A stretch of 47,719 bases of DNA from Acidithiobacillus_B sp049965315 (GCF_049965315.1 NZ_JBMFWL010000012.1:1-47719); one strand, 5' to 3'. Positions 1 to 11,022 are shown, numbered from the stretch's first letter. The notes: generated by a model not told the origin, from the letters alone. Numbers and translations are program-made.

Positions 1-351
1 GGCCTTTGTCCCGGGAACAATGAGTCTGCCGGAAAACGGAAAAGTGGGCGAACCCGCAAGGGCAACCCCTATGTCCGTCGGATCCTCTGCGAATGCGCCC
101 ATGCCGCCAGCCGTACCCACTGCGCCCTGCGCTCCAAGTTCCAGAGTCTCGTCGTCCGTAGGGGGCACAAGCGCTCCATCATCGCCCTGGCCCACAAAAT
201 GCTGCGCATCATCTACTTCATGCTCTCACACGGCAAGTACTACCGGGATGCCGATACGGACTATGAGGCACTGAGTGTGCAGCGCAATGCTTCTCGCTGG
301 ATCAAGAAACTGATCAAATTCGGCTTCCTGCCGCAGCATCAGCCGGCGTAG
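1..351 (+). CDS. IS110-family transposase, C-terminal part (5' truncated by window edge)
   Basis: An open frame runs from the first base to a TAG at 349-351 and gives 116 residues with no start codon inside the window. It opens with GLCPGNNESAGKRKSGR followed by TRKGNPYVRRIL, the typical start of the C-terminal Transposase_20 (IS116/IS110/IS902) domain. It continues through the basic helix-rich stretch usual at the end of these enzymes and finishes LIKFGFLPQHQPA. IS110 enzymes are DEDD/serine recombinase-like transposases whose target choice is guided by an element-encoded bridge RNA. The N-terminal RuvC-like half and any left-end bridge RNA region would lie outside the window. The frame is intact as far as it can be seen, so the copy may be complete beyond the edge. 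Confidence 0.85.
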   Translation, partial: GLCPGNNESAGKRKSGRTRKGNPYVRRILCECAHAASRTHCALRSKFQSLVVRRGHKRSIIALAHKMLRIIYFMLSHGKYYRDADTDYEALSVQRNASRWIKKLIKFGFLPQHQPA

Positions 352-502
352 AGCGTCACTCCGATCCCAATATGGCCACCCGATGGCCAGGGATTGCCGT
401 GCCCATTCCACGGATTTCTTTCACATTAAAAGGAATGCACAGCCTGGAAGCCCCTTGCGCTGCCGTCGTGAGTCCTGCCGTTGGCCACCGTCAAGCTGGA
501 TT

Positions 503-557
503 CGGCCGTTGGCGGTGGGTGCTCCGGCGGCAGAAATCCACCGCCAAGGGCCGTTTT
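503..557. terminator. Hairpin with T-run at the 3' end of fsr
   Basis: A 16-bp stem with one mismatch is formed by 503-518 and 538-553, with a 19-nt loop. On the plus strand it is followed at once by TTTT (554-557), which overlaps the fsr stop codon (557-559). Read on the plus strand it looks like an intrinsic terminator shielding fsr from transcription out of the IS110 side. Read on the minus strand it lies directly after the fsr stop but lacks a U-tract. The assignment rests on structure only. Confidence 0.45.
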
Positions 558-1807
558 CAGGATCCATGGGCCTGGGCCACCGGTGCGGTGCGGAAATGCG
601 GAAGAAAGGCCGCCAGGACCCCGAGCAAGGGGAGAAAGGCGCAAAATTGATAGACCCAGGCAATGCCCCAAAGGTCCGCCAACTCGCCCAGGGCGGCGGC
701 GCCGATTCCCCCCAGGCCAAAGGCCAGGCCGAAAAACAAGCCGGAAACCGCCCCAACCCGGCCGGGGATGAGTTCCTGGGCATAGACGACGATGGCCGGG
801 AAGGCGGAGGCGAGCAGGAAGCCGATCACCACGCTGAGAACGGCTGTCGCCGTCAATCCGCAATGGGGCAGCGCCAGGGTAAAGGGGGCGATGCCCAGGA
901 TGGAGACCCAGATGATGGCTTTGCGGCCGATGCGATCCCCAATGGGGCCGCCAAAGAGGGTGCCGGCCGCCACGGCGGCGAGAAAGAGGAAGAGGTGGAT
1001 CTGCGCCTGCTGCACCGGGATATGGAAACGATCCATGAGATAAAAAATCAGGTAGCTGCTGATGCTGGTCAGATAGAGAAACTTGGAGAACATCAGGAGC
1101 ACCAGGATGATCATGCTGCGCCGGACGACGTCCTTGGGCAGCGGGGCGGCGGCAATGGCCGGGCTTGCGGTTTTGGGCAGACGATGCTGGTGGCGGTACC
1201 AGCGGCCCACGAAAAAGAGGATGACGATGGCCAGGAGCGCCGCAGCGGAGAACCAGGACAGGCTTTCCTGCCCGTTGGGCATCACCAGCCAGGCGGCCAG
1301 CAGCGGGCCGGTGGCCGTACCGACGTTGCCGCCCACCTGGAAAATGGATTGCGCCAGGCCGTGCCGCCCGCCCGAGGCCATGCGCGCCACGCGGGAGGAT
1401 TCCGGGTGAAAGACCGATGAACCCATGCCGACCATGGCCGCAGCGGCGAGCAGGAGGCCGTAATTCGGTGCGATGGAGAGTAACAAGAGACCGAAGAAGG
1501 TGAAAAACATCCCAATCGGCAGGGAAAAGGGGTGGGGGCGTCGATCCGTGTAGGCGCCGATCAAGGGCTGGATCACTGCCGCAGTGAGCTGGTAGGCCAG
1601 GGTAATGAGGCCGATCTGCGCGAAGCTCAGGTGGAAATTGCCCTTGAACAGCGGATACACCGCCAGCATCAGGGACTGGATCATATCGTTCAGAAAATGG
1701 GAAACGCTGATCGCTCCCAGCACTTCAAAACGGGTTGCGGAAAGGCGGGGAAGGGGGGCTGGTCCTGCGGCGGAAAGGCCTGTCGCATCGATGTGGTTAC
1801 GAGACAT
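557..1807 (-). CDS. fsr: MFS antibiotic efflux transporter, fosmidomycin-resistance (Fsr) family
   Basis: This 416-residue protein is nearly all hydrophobic segments, consistent with a 12-helix inner-membrane major facilitator. The stretch at about residues 134-150 (FHPESSRVARMASGG) and the following GLAQSIFQVGGN are hallmarks I recognise from E. coli Fsr. The N-terminal LGAISVSHFLNDMIQSLMLA also matches that family. Fsr exports fosmidomycin, an inhibitor of DXP reductoisomerase in the MEP pathway; other substrates of this branch are poorly known. It is divergent from xseB-ispA-dxs, which encode MEP-pathway and prenyl synthesis steps, so context fits protection of, or export linked to, isoprenoid synthesis. 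The start at 1807 precedes the conserved region by about 30 residues; a slightly later start is possible. Confidence 0.88.
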   Translation of the reverse strand: MSRNHIDATGLSAAGPAPLPRLSATRFEVLGAISVSHFLNDMIQSLMLAVYPLFKGNFHLSFAQIGLITLAYQLTAAVIQPLIGAYTDRRPHPFSLPIGMFFTFFGLLLLSIAPNYGLLLAAAAMVGMGSSVFHPESSRVARMASGGRHGLAQSIFQVGGNVGTATGPLLAAWLVMPNGQESLSWFSAAALLAIVILFFVGRWYRHQHRLPKTASPAIAAAPLPKDVVRRSMIILVLLMFSKFLYLTSISSYLIFYLMDRFHIPVQQAQIHLFLFLAAVAAGTLFGGPIGDRIGRKAIIWVSILGIAPFTLALPHCGLTATAVLSVVIGFLLASAFPAIVVYAQELIPGRVGAVSGLFFGLAFGLGGIGAAALGELADLWGIAWVYQFCAFLPLLGVLAAFLPHFRTAPVAQAHGS

Positions 1808-2094
1808 GGAGATGGTCTTTTGTCACTCTGATGAGGCGAGCATCTTACGAGGGGCGCAGGCGGATGTCTAACGGCCCCCAGGGCGGAAAACACGTTGTTG
1901 CCCACCCGGAAGCGGGTTCTTGCCGGGCCGGCAGGGAGGACAATCAGCGGCGGAGGCCCTATTGGCGGGCTCCCGAGTTGTTTTTGCGGGGGGAATGGCG
2001 CACCATTTCCCGCCGCCGCTTTGGCGAAGCGCTCTGGAGTTTGCCTTGCCTTGGGACGTTGGGGTAGTGTTTAATTATTTCGATGAGATCTGCC
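1808..2094. other. Divergent intergenic region fsr / xseB
   Basis: These 287 bp lie between divergent genes and must hold both promoters. I see no convincing ORF. A short stem (ACCCG / CGGGT, around 1909-1922) is present without a T-run. The xseB-proximal 40 bp turn AT-rich (TTTAATTATTT, 2070-2080), which is unlike the surrounding GC-rich DNA and fits a promoter. Confidence 0.5.
2041..2070 (+). promoter_or_regulatory. Weak sigma-70-like promoter candidate for xseB-ispA-dxs
   Basis: TTGCCT (2041-2046) and TAGTGT (2065-2070) are spaced by 18 bp and lie 25 bp before the xseB start, in an AT-enriched patch. The match to consensus is modest, so this is only a candidate. Confidence 0.25.
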
Positions 2095-2343
2095 ATGAAA
2101 ACACCCGCCGGGGATGACCCTCGCCCCGTTGACTTCGAATCCACTCTGGAAGCCCTGGAAGACACGGTCAAGCAATTGGAAAGCGGCCAGTTGCGGCTGG
2201 AGGAATCCATCGCCCTCTTTCAGCGGGGAGCGCAACTGGCGCGCCGTTGCGAGGAACAACTCCAGCAGGCGCGGCAGACGGTGGAAATACTCCTGGCCGA
2301 GGCCGATGCGCCGGTGCCTTTCCTGAGCGAAGAGGATCAATGA
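2095..2343 (+). CDS. xseB: Exodeoxyribonuclease VII small subunit
   Basis: This is an 82-residue acidic helical protein with the family core FESTLEALEDTVKQLESG and LRLEESIALFQRG. It is the small subunit of exodeoxyribonuclease VII, which with XseA degrades single-stranded DNA from both ends in the cytoplasm; xseA is not in the window. I chose ATG 2095 because a purine-rich GATGAGA lies just upstream; an in-frame ATG at 2083 has no ribosome-binding site in front of it. The stop codon overlaps the ispA start (ATGA), the classic xseB-ispA-dxs arrangement of proteobacteria, so translation is probably coupled. Confidence 0.93.
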   Translation: MKTPAGDDPRPVDFESTLEALEDTVKQLESGQLRLEESIALFQRGAQLARRCEEQLQQARQTVEILLAEADAPVPFLSEEDQ

Positions 2344-3257
2344 TCGTGGACGCAGCCATGGAGCAACCAGCCTTTCAGACATTCTGCCGGTCCCATGTCG
2401 AGCGCATGGAAGGGGTTTTGGGGCAGCTATTGCCGAGCGAAGAGATTTTGCCGGCCCGTCTCCATCGCGCCATGCGCTACAGCGTGTTGGGTGGCGGCAA
2501 GCGTATTCGCCCCCTGCTGGTCTATGCCGCAGGGCACTGCCTGGCGGTAGCGGCGGAGCAGCTCGATCGCCCCGCCGCCGCTCTGGAATTGATCCATGCC
2601 TATTCCCTGGTCCACGACGATCTGCCTGCCATGGACAATGACGACCTGCGTCGTGGCCGTCCCACCTGCCACCGGGCCTTTGATGAAGCGACGGCCATCC
2701 TGGCGGGTGACGGCCTGCAGGCGCTGGCCTTTCAGCTCGTGTCCGAAACCGGCTGGGGCGTGACGCCGGAATGGCAGTTGCGCATGCTGCGGGCCCTGGC
2801 GGCGAGTGCCGGTTCGCGGGGCATGGTCGGCGGGCAGGCCATTGATCTGGCCGCCGTGGGCCACGAACTGGCGTTGCCGGCCCTGGAGACCATGCATCTG
2901 CACAAAACCGGCATGCTCATCCGCTGCGCCGTCCAGTTGGCCCTGTTTGCCGCCGGGCGGGATAGCGGTGAGCAGTACGAGGCGCTGTTGCGTTATGCCG
3001 ATCGGGTGGGACTCGCTTTCCAGGTGCAGGACGATATCCTCGACGAAATCGGCGATCTGGAACTGACGGGCAAGGCCATGCAGGGGGCGGATCGCAGCCG
3101 CAACAAGCCGAGCTTTGTGACCCTGCTCGGCCTGGCCGGCGCTCAGGATTACGCCCGGCGCCTCCTGGAAGAGGCGCTGGCGGCCATCCTCCCCTGGGGG
3201 GTGGAAGCGGATCATTTGCGGGCCCTGGCGCGCCTGATCGTCGAGCGCAGTAAATGA
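2340..3257 (+). CDS. ispA: Farnesyl diphosphate synthase / polyprenyl synthetase
   Basis: This 305-residue trans-isoprenyl diphosphate synthase condenses IPP with DMAPP and GPP to give farnesyl diphosphate in the cytosol. It has GGGKRIRP at about residue 51, the first aspartate-rich motif DDLPAMDND at 93-101, GGQAIDL at about 164, HKTG at about 188 and the second aspartate-rich motif DDILD at 231-235. All metal- and diphosphate-binding aspartates are present. The start at 2340 makes an ATGA overlap with xseB; an internal ATG at 2358 is an alternative. It sits directly before dxs, so both ends of short-chain isoprenoid synthesis are co-transcribed. Product chain length is inferred from the family and context. 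Confidence 0.93.
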   Translation: MIVDAAMEQPAFQTFCRSHVERMEGVLGQLLPSEEILPARLHRAMRYSVLGGGKRIRPLLVYAAGHCLAVAAEQLDRPAAALELIHAYSLVHDDLPAMDNDDLRRGRPTCHRAFDEATAILAGDGLQALAFQLVSETGWGVTPEWQLRMLRALAASAGSRGMVGGQAIDLAAVGHELALPALETMHLHKTGMLIRCAVQLALFAAGRDSGEQYEALLRYADRVGLAFQVQDDILDEIGDLELTGKAMQGADRSRNKPSFVTLLGLAGAQDYARRLLEEALAAILPWGVEADHLRALARLIVERSK

Positions 3258-5143
3258 GCGGGCCCTTGCGCAGCGGAATTCCCTCACCTGCCGAGTTGCG
3301 GCGGATGTCCCGGACCGAGCAGAAGCGGGTCGCGGCGGCCGTCCGCCAATTCATTCTCGACAGCGTCAGCAGTACCGGCGGCCACCTTTCCTCCAGCCTG
3401 GGGGCGGTGGAGCTGACGGTAGCCCTCCACGCGGTCTTCAATACCCCGGAGGATCGCCTCGTCTGGGACGTCGGGCATCAGGCCTATCCCCACAAGATCC
3501 TCACCGGCCGCGGCCCGCGCTTCCCCACCTTGCGCATGAAGGATGGATTGTCAGGCTTTTTGAAGCGCGACGAGAGCGTCTACGACGCTTTCGGGGCGGG
3601 CCATTCCAGCACCTCCATCAGCGCCGCCCTGGGGATGGCCGTGGCGGCCAAACTGGAACATCAGGCGCGCCAGGTGGTGGCCATCATCGGCGACGGGGCC
3701 ATGACGGCGGGCCTCGCCTACGAGGGCCTGAATAACGGCGGCGCCCTGGACGCCGACCTGCTGGTGGTGCTCAATGACAATGAAATGTCCATTTCTCCCA
3801 ATGTCGGCGCGGTGTCGCAGTATCTTACGCGCATCCTTTCCGGGCGCCTCTACAATACCGTGCGCGAAGGGGCGGGCCAGGCCCTGAGCCTCCTGCCGCC
3901 CCTGCGCGAACTGGCCAAAAAGGCCGAGGAGGGGGTGAAGGGGCTGGTGTCTCCCGCCACCCTCTTTGAGGAAATGGGCTTCCATTACTTCGGGCCCATT
4001 GACGGCCACGATCTCGACGTGCTCATCCCCACTCTGGAAAACCTCAAGGATATCAAGGGGCCGCGCCTGCTGCACGTGGTCACCAGAAAGGGCAAGGGCT
4101 ACGCGCCCGCCGAGGCGGATCCCTGCACCTATCATGGGGTCACGCCCTTTGATCAGGGCAGCGGCCAGATGGCCAAAAAGGCGAGCGGTCCGCCCAGCTA
4201 TACCCAGATCTTCGGTGATTGGCTCTGCGACAAGGCGGCCAGGGAAAAAAGCCTGGTGGCCATCACCCCGGCCATGCGCGAGGGATCGGGACTGGTGCGT
4301 TTCGAGCAACTATTTCCCCAACGCTATTTCGACGTGGGCATCGCCGAACAACACGCCCTGACCTTTGCGGCGGGGCTCGCCTGCGAGGGAATCCATCCGG
4401 TGGTGGCCATCTATTCCACCTTCCTGCAGCGGGCCTATGATCAATTGATCCATGACATCGCCATCCAGAACCTGCCGGTGCTCCTGGCCGTGGATCGCGC
4501 CGGCCTGGTGGGCGCCGACGGCGCCACCCACCAGGGCAGTTTTGACCTGGCTTTTGCCCGCACCATTCCCAATCTGCTCATCATGGCGCCCAAGGACGAG
4601 CAAGAATTGCGCGATATGCTCAATACCGGCTTCGCCCATCCCGGACCGGCCATGGTGCGCTATCCCCGGGGCAGCGGCCTGGGTGTTGGCCTGGACAAGG
4701 ATCTCGGCCGCACGGTGCCCATCGGCAAGGCGGAGGTCCTGCGCCGGGGGCGGAATCTGGCCATCCTGGCCTTTGGCTCCCGGGTGGCTGCGGCCATGGC
4801 GGCGGGCGAGGCCGTGGATGCGACGGTGGTCAACATGCGCTTTGTCAAGCCCATGGATCAAGCCCTGTTGCTGGATCTGGCCCGGAATCATGGGGCCTTC
4901 CTCACGGTGGAGGAGGGGGCGATCATGGGGGGCGCCGGTAGCGCCGTGGCCGAATGCCTGCTCAATGGGGGGCGAAGCGTGGCAATGCGCATCCTGGGCC
5001 TGCCCGATCAATTCATTGAACAGGGAGAAGCCAAGGAGTGGCTGGCGGAGCTTGGACTGGACGCGGCGGGCATCGAATCTGCCGCCCGCGCCCTGCTGGA
5101 CGGTCTTGCCCCCGGAGCGGGGGCGGGCGTAGTATCCGACTGA
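3254..5143 (+). CDS. dxs: 1-deoxy-D-xylulose-5-phosphate synthase
   Basis: This 629-residue, thiamine-diphosphate-dependent, transketolase-like enzyme joins pyruvate and glyceraldehyde 3-phosphate to give DXP, the first step of the MEP isoprenoid pathway and a precursor for thiamine and pyridoxal. The cofactor motif GDGAMTAG (about 146-153) is followed by VLNDNEMSISPN. The substrate-binding HQAYPHK (about 75-81), the catalytic-glutamate region DVGIAEQHA and the C-terminal transketolase domain are all present, and length is normal. It starts with an ATGA overlap on ispA. The pathway draws on pyruvate, which the glycolytic block further right produces, but that link is metabolic only. Confidence 0.96.
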   Translation: MSGPLRSGIPSPAELRRMSRTEQKRVAAAVRQFILDSVSSTGGHLSSSLGAVELTVALHAVFNTPEDRLVWDVGHQAYPHKILTGRGPRFPTLRMKDGLSGFLKRDESVYDAFGAGHSSTSISAALGMAVAAKLEHQARQVVAIIGDGAMTAGLAYEGLNNGGALDADLLVVLNDNEMSISPNVGAVSQYLTRILSGRLYNTVREGAGQALSLLPPLRELAKKAEEGVKGLVSPATLFEEMGFHYFGPIDGHDLDVLIPTLENLKDIKGPRLLHVVTRKGKGYAPAEADPCTYHGVTPFDQGSGQMAKKASGPPSYTQIFGDWLCDKAAREKSLVAITPAMREGSGLVRFEQLFPQRYFDVGIAEQHALTFAAGLACEGIHPVVAIYSTFLQRAYDQLIHDIAIQNLPVLLAVDRAGLVGADGATHQGSFDLAFARTIPNLLIMAPKDEQELRDMLNTGFAHPGPAMVRYPRGSGLGVGLDKDLGRTVPIGKAEVLRRGRNLAILAFGSRVAAAMAAGEAVDATVVNMRFVKPMDQALLLDLARNHGAFLTVEEGAIMGGAGSAVAECLLNGGRSVAMRILGLPDQFIEQGEAKEWLAELGLDAAGIESAARALLDGLAPGAGAGVVSD

Positions 5144-5171
5144 ACTACTCAACAAGTTCCGTGCGAGGTGA

Positions 5172-5969
5172 ATGGTGAGAGATTGCGCCGCAGAAGTCAT
5201 GGAAGACGTTCAGGGACGGCCCGACCCGCGCGCCATACCCATCAATCAGGTGGGCATCAAGGCCATTCGCCATCCGGTGCGGATTCGCGACCGCAGCGAA
5301 GGGGAGCAGCATACCATCGCCCTGTGCAACATGTACGTGAGCCTCCCCCAGCACTTCAAGGGCACCCACATGTCGCGCTTCGTGGAGATCCTCAATGCCC
5401 ACGACCGGGAGATCAGTGTTGATTCCTTTCAGGAAATCGTGCGCACCATGCGCGAGCGGCTGGATGCCGATGCCGCCCGCCTAGAGATGCAGTTTCCCTA
5501 TTTCATCAACAAGGCGGCGCCCATTTCCGGGGTGAAGAGCCTCATGGATTACGAGGTCAGCTTTGTCGGCGAGTCCAGCCACGACCAGTATCGCCAGACC
5601 ATTGGCGTGCAGGTGCCGGTGACCAGCCTTTGCCCCTGTTCCAAGAGCATCGCCGATTATGGCGCCCACAACCAGCGTTCCCATGTGCAGGTGCGGGTGC
5701 GGGCCAATGATTGGATCTGGATCGAAGAGATCATCGATCTCGTCGAGGAGGAAGCCTCCTGCCAGCTTTACGGCCTGCTCAAGCGGCCCGATGAAAAATT
5801 CGTGACCGAATATGCCTATGATCATCCCAAGTTTGTGGAGGACATGGTGCGGGATGTGGCCATCCGGCTGAAGGGCGATGCCCGGGTGGATTGGTTCTCG
5901 GTTTCCTCCGAAAACTTCGAATCCATTCACAATCATTCGGCTTACGCCATGATCGAGATGGGTAAATAA
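5172..5969 (+). CDS. folE2: GTP cyclohydrolase FolE2 (type IB)
   Basis: This 265-residue protein belongs to the FolE2/COG1469 family, which opens GTP to 7,8-dihydroneopterin triphosphate, the first step of folate synthesis. It is unrelated in sequence to FolE1 and is less strictly zinc-dependent. Visible family marks are VPVTSLCPCSKSIA with its metal-binding Cys, then AHNQRSHVQV with the conserved His, and EIVRTMRERLDADAARLEM. The gene lies 28 bp after dxs and 4 bp before aroC. Start choice is uncertain: GAGGTG at 5165-5170 is only 1 nt from ATG 5172 but better spaced for the in-frame GTG at 5175. Confidence 0.93.
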   Translation: MVRDCAAEVMEDVQGRPDPRAIPINQVGIKAIRHPVRIRDRSEGEQHTIALCNMYVSLPQHFKGTHMSRFVEILNAHDREISVDSFQEIVRTMRERLDADAARLEMQFPYFINKAAPISGVKSLMDYEVSFVGESSHDQYRQTIGVQVPVTSLCPCSKSIADYGAHNQRSHVQVRVRANDWIWIEEIIDLVEEEASCQLYGLLKRPDEKFVTEYAYDHPKFVEDMVRDVAIRLKGDARVDWFSVSSENFESIHNHSAYAMIEMGK

Positions 5970-5973
5970 GCCC

Positions 5974-7071
5974 ATGCCCGGAAGCAGCATCGGGGAGTGC
6001 TTCCGCGTCAGCACCTTTGGCGAGAGTCATGGACCGGCCATCGGCTGCGTCATTGACGGCTGTCCGCCGGGCCTGGCTCTGGTGGAGGCGGATATTCAGG
6101 GTGATCTGGACCGCCGCCGTCCGGGGCAGTCGCGGCACACCACCCAACGTCAGGAGACGGATCAGGTGGAGATCCTTTCCGGCGTATTCGAGGGATACAC
6201 CACGGGTACCCCCATCGGGTTGCTGATCCGCAATACCGACCAGCGCTCCCAGGACTACGGCAAGATCAAGGATACCTTTCGGCCCGGCCATGCCGACTAC
6301 ACGTACTTGCAAAAATATGGGCGGCGCGACTATCGGGGCGGAGGGCGCTCCTCCGCCCGGGAGACGGCGACCCGGGTCGCGGCGGGGGCGGTGGCCCGCA
6401 AGTTCCTGCGCGAACGCCTGGGAGTCGAGATCACCGCCTGGCTGGCCCAGATGGGTTCCATCCGGGCGCGCAGCTTCGCGCGCGAAGAGATCGGGCGAAA
6501 TTCCTTCTTTTGCCCCGACGCAGCGGCGGCAGAGGAAATGGCGGCATTCCTCGACGCCCTGCGCAAGGAGGGAGACTCCATCGGGGCGCGGGTGGATGCG
6601 CGGGTGGAGGGCATGCCGGTCGGTCTCGGCGAGCCGGTCTTTGATCGCCTGGAAGCGGATATTGCCAAGGCGATGATGAGCATCAATGCCGTCAAGGCGG
6701 TGGCCGTGGGGGATGGTTTCGCCGTGGTGGAGCAGCGCGGCAGCGAACATGGCGATGCGCTGACGCCCCAGGGCTTTGCCAGTAATCATGCCGGCGGTGT
6801 CCTGGGCGGCATTTCCAGCGGCCAGGACCTTACCCTCTCCGTGGCCATCAAGCCCACCTCCAGCATTCGTATCCCGCGGCAGAGCATCGATCTCCACGGC
6901 GAGCCGCTGGAGGTGGTCACCACGGGCCGCCACGATCCCTGCGTGGGGATCCGCGCTGTGCCCATCGTCGAAGCGATGCTCGCCATCGTGCTCATGGACC
7001 ACTGGCTGCGCCAGCGGGCGCAGAATGGGGATGTGCGTCCACCCCTGCCGCCCATCCCTGCCTCCCGCTAA
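5974..7071 (+). CDS. aroC: Chorismate synthase
   Basis: This 365-residue enzyme converts 5-enolpyruvylshikimate 3-phosphate to chorismate using reduced FMN, the last common step of aromatic amino acid, folate and quinone synthesis. Signatures are FGESHGPAIGCVIDGCPPGL near the N-terminus, RPGHADYTY at about 108, and GRRDYRGGGRSSARETA at about 120-140, which carries the FMN- and substrate-binding arginines. Length is typical. It follows folE2 by 4 bp, pairing two routes that converge on folate (pterin and p-aminobenzoate), and is followed by an MFS gene after 9 bp. Confidence 0.96.
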   Translation: MPGSSIGECFRVSTFGESHGPAIGCVIDGCPPGLALVEADIQGDLDRRRPGQSRHTTQRQETDQVEILSGVFEGYTTGTPIGLLIRNTDQRSQDYGKIKDTFRPGHADYTYLQKYGRRDYRGGGRSSARETATRVAAGAVARKFLRERLGVEITAWLAQMGSIRARSFAREEIGRNSFFCPDAAAAEEMAAFLDALRKEGDSIGARVDARVEGMPVGLGEPVFDRLEADIAKAMMSINAVKAVAVGDGFAVVEQRGSEHGDALTPQGFASNHAGGVLGGISSGQDLTLSVAIKPTSSIRIPRQSIDLHGEPLEVVTTGRHDPCVGIRAVPIVEAMLAIVLMDHWLRQRAQNGDVRPPLPPIPASR

Positions 7072-7080
7072 CGCGGTGCC

Positions 7081-8253
7081 ATGACCGGGCAGCGGCAAGG
7101 GCGCTGGCTGGCCCTCTATTACGCCCTCTATTTCTCCGCCCTGGGGGCCTTCATGCCCTATTGGGGCCCCTATCTGCAGCAGCAGGGGCAGACGGCGCTG
7201 GAGATCGGCATCCTCACCGCCACCATCCAGGCCACCAAGGTCCTCGCTCCCAATATCTGGGGCCTGATGGCGCAGCGCTGGGGCTTGGGCAGGATCGTGC
7301 CGGCGGCGGCCCTGGCCACGGCCCTGGGTTTCCTGGCCTTGTCCTGGGCCCATGATTTTTTCAGCATCTTCCTCATTACCATCGGGTTTTCCTTTTTCTG
7401 GGCGGCTACCCTGCCCCTGGTGGACATCACGACCCTGGAATGGGCCGAGCGCAGGGGGGCGGCCTATGGCCGGATCCGTCTCTGGGGCTCCATCGGTTTC
7501 ATTCTGCTGGCCCTGGGGATGGGCTGGCTCATCGCGCGCTGGGGAATGGCGGTATTTCTGCCCGTCGTTGCCGTGTTCCTGCTGGCGGCGTGGTGGTCCA
7601 GCCGTTATCTGCCTTTTGCCGCGGCCGGCGCACCGCCAGCGGTGCCGCGGCCGGCCCTGCGCCAGGAACTGCGGCGCGGGGATCTGCTGTTCTTTCTCGC
7701 CGCTTGCGCGCTGGAACAGGCAAGTCATGGTCCTTATTACGCATTTTATTCCATTTATGTCGGGGACCATGGCCTGGGCAGTGCTGCAGTGGGCTTGCTG
7801 TGGGGTTTTGCGGTGCTCTGCGAGGTGCTGTTTTTTGCGCTGGGCGAGAGGATCATTCGGCGCGTGGGTCTGCATAGGGTTCTGTATGCGAGCTTTCTGT
7901 TGACGGCCCTACGCTGGACGGTCATCGGCCTGTGGCCCGATTTGTCCTGGATCATCGCGGTGCAAACCCTCCATGCAGCAAGCTATGGGGCCTTTCATCT
8001 GGCGGCGGTACACTGGGTTTACCAACGCTTCCCCGCCTTGTTGCGGGCCCGCGGCCAAGCCCTCTACGCCAGCGCGGCCTATGGCCTAGGCGGTGCCTTG
8101 GGGGCTCTGGGCAGCGGCTGGGCCTGGCAGGAGATGGGCGGACCGGGGACCTTTTATGCGGCTGCGGCCTTGTCGCTGCTGGGAACCTTCCTGCTGGTCG
8201 CGGCGCTCCGGCCAGGGCACGCGAAATCGGGAGCGGGCCATGGGGTCTCTTGA
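7081..8253 (+). CDS. MFS transporter, HcaT/MFS_1-like family
   Basis: This 390-residue protein has about 12 predicted membrane spans and an N-terminus of the type WLALYYALYFSALGAFMPYWGPYL. This is typical of the MFS_1_like group that includes HcaT (phenylpropionate permease) and related nucleoside or sugar symporters. It has the cytoplasmic loop pattern WGLMAQRWG and LRARGQALYASAAYGLGGALG in its second half. The substrate cannot be told from sequence; the HcaT name should not be read as evidence for aromatic-acid uptake. It sits 9 bp after aroC, so is probably co-transcribed. Its stop codon lies inside the heat-shock promoter of clpB. Confidence 0.8.
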   Translation: MTGQRQGRWLALYYALYFSALGAFMPYWGPYLQQQGQTALEIGILTATIQATKVLAPNIWGLMAQRWGLGRIVPAAALATALGFLALSWAHDFFSIFLITIGFSFFWAATLPLVDITTLEWAERRGAAYGRIRLWGSIGFILLALGMGWLIARWGMAVFLPVVAVFLLAAWWSSRYLPFAAAGAPPAVPRPALRQELRRGDLLFFLAACALEQASHGPYYAFYSIYVGDHGLGSAAVGLLWGFAVLCEVLFFALGERIIRRVGLHRVLYASFLLTALRWTVIGLWPDLSWIIAVQTLHAASYGAFHLAAVHWVYQRFPALLRARGQALYASAAYGLGGALGALGSGWAWQEMGGPGTFYAAAALSLLGTFLLVAALRPGHAKSGAGHGVS

Positions 8254-8277
8254 AAAGGGGCACCGGTAGACCCATTT
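8249..8277 (+). promoter_or_regulatory. Sigma-32 (RpoH)-type heat-shock promoter for clpB
   Basis: CTTGAAA at 8249-8255 is a perfect match to the sigma-32 -35 element. After 14 bp comes ACCCATTT (8270-8277), which matches the CCCCATNT -10 element at all but one position. It lies 35 bp upstream of the clpB start and overlaps the stop codon (TGA 8251-8253) of the preceding transporter. ClpB is a classic RpoH target, so sequence, spacing and context agree. Confidence 0.85.
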
Positions 8278-8311
8278 ATGTTGCAGACGCGAAAATCACG
8301 GAGCCGAACCA

Positions 8312-10924
<2,613 letters not shown>

Positions 10925-10947
10925 CAGGCGCTGCTGCCTACGCGATA

Positions 10948-11022
10948 CGTAGGAGCGGCCCATGGCCGCGACCCCTATGCCGTGATCGGCCGGTAAGGTC
11001 GCGGCCATGGGCCGCTCCTACG
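10948..11022. repeat. REP pair (REPIN-like inverted repeat) between convergent genes
   Basis: Two perfect 26-bp arms, 10948-10973 and 10997-11022, are inverted around a 23-bp loop. Each arm is itself a small palindrome (GCGGCC-CAT-GGCCGC) headed by GTAGGAGC. A GTAG head next to an imperfect GC-rich stem is the form of REP sequences mobilised by RAYT (TnpA-REP) transposases. It lies between convergent clpB and the glycosyltransferase and may also act as a bidirectional transcript end. Only this copy is evident in the window and no RAYT gene is present. Confidence 0.8.

Noticed and set aside
352..502. Bridge RNA of the IS110 element in its right end
   Set aside because: The transposase looks like the IS110 subgroup, in which the bridge RNA lies upstream of the gene, outside the window; I see no convincing structured RNA here.
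5779..7875. 698-codon minus-strand frame
   Set aside because: Antisense to folE2, aroC and the MFS gene; spans three real genes.
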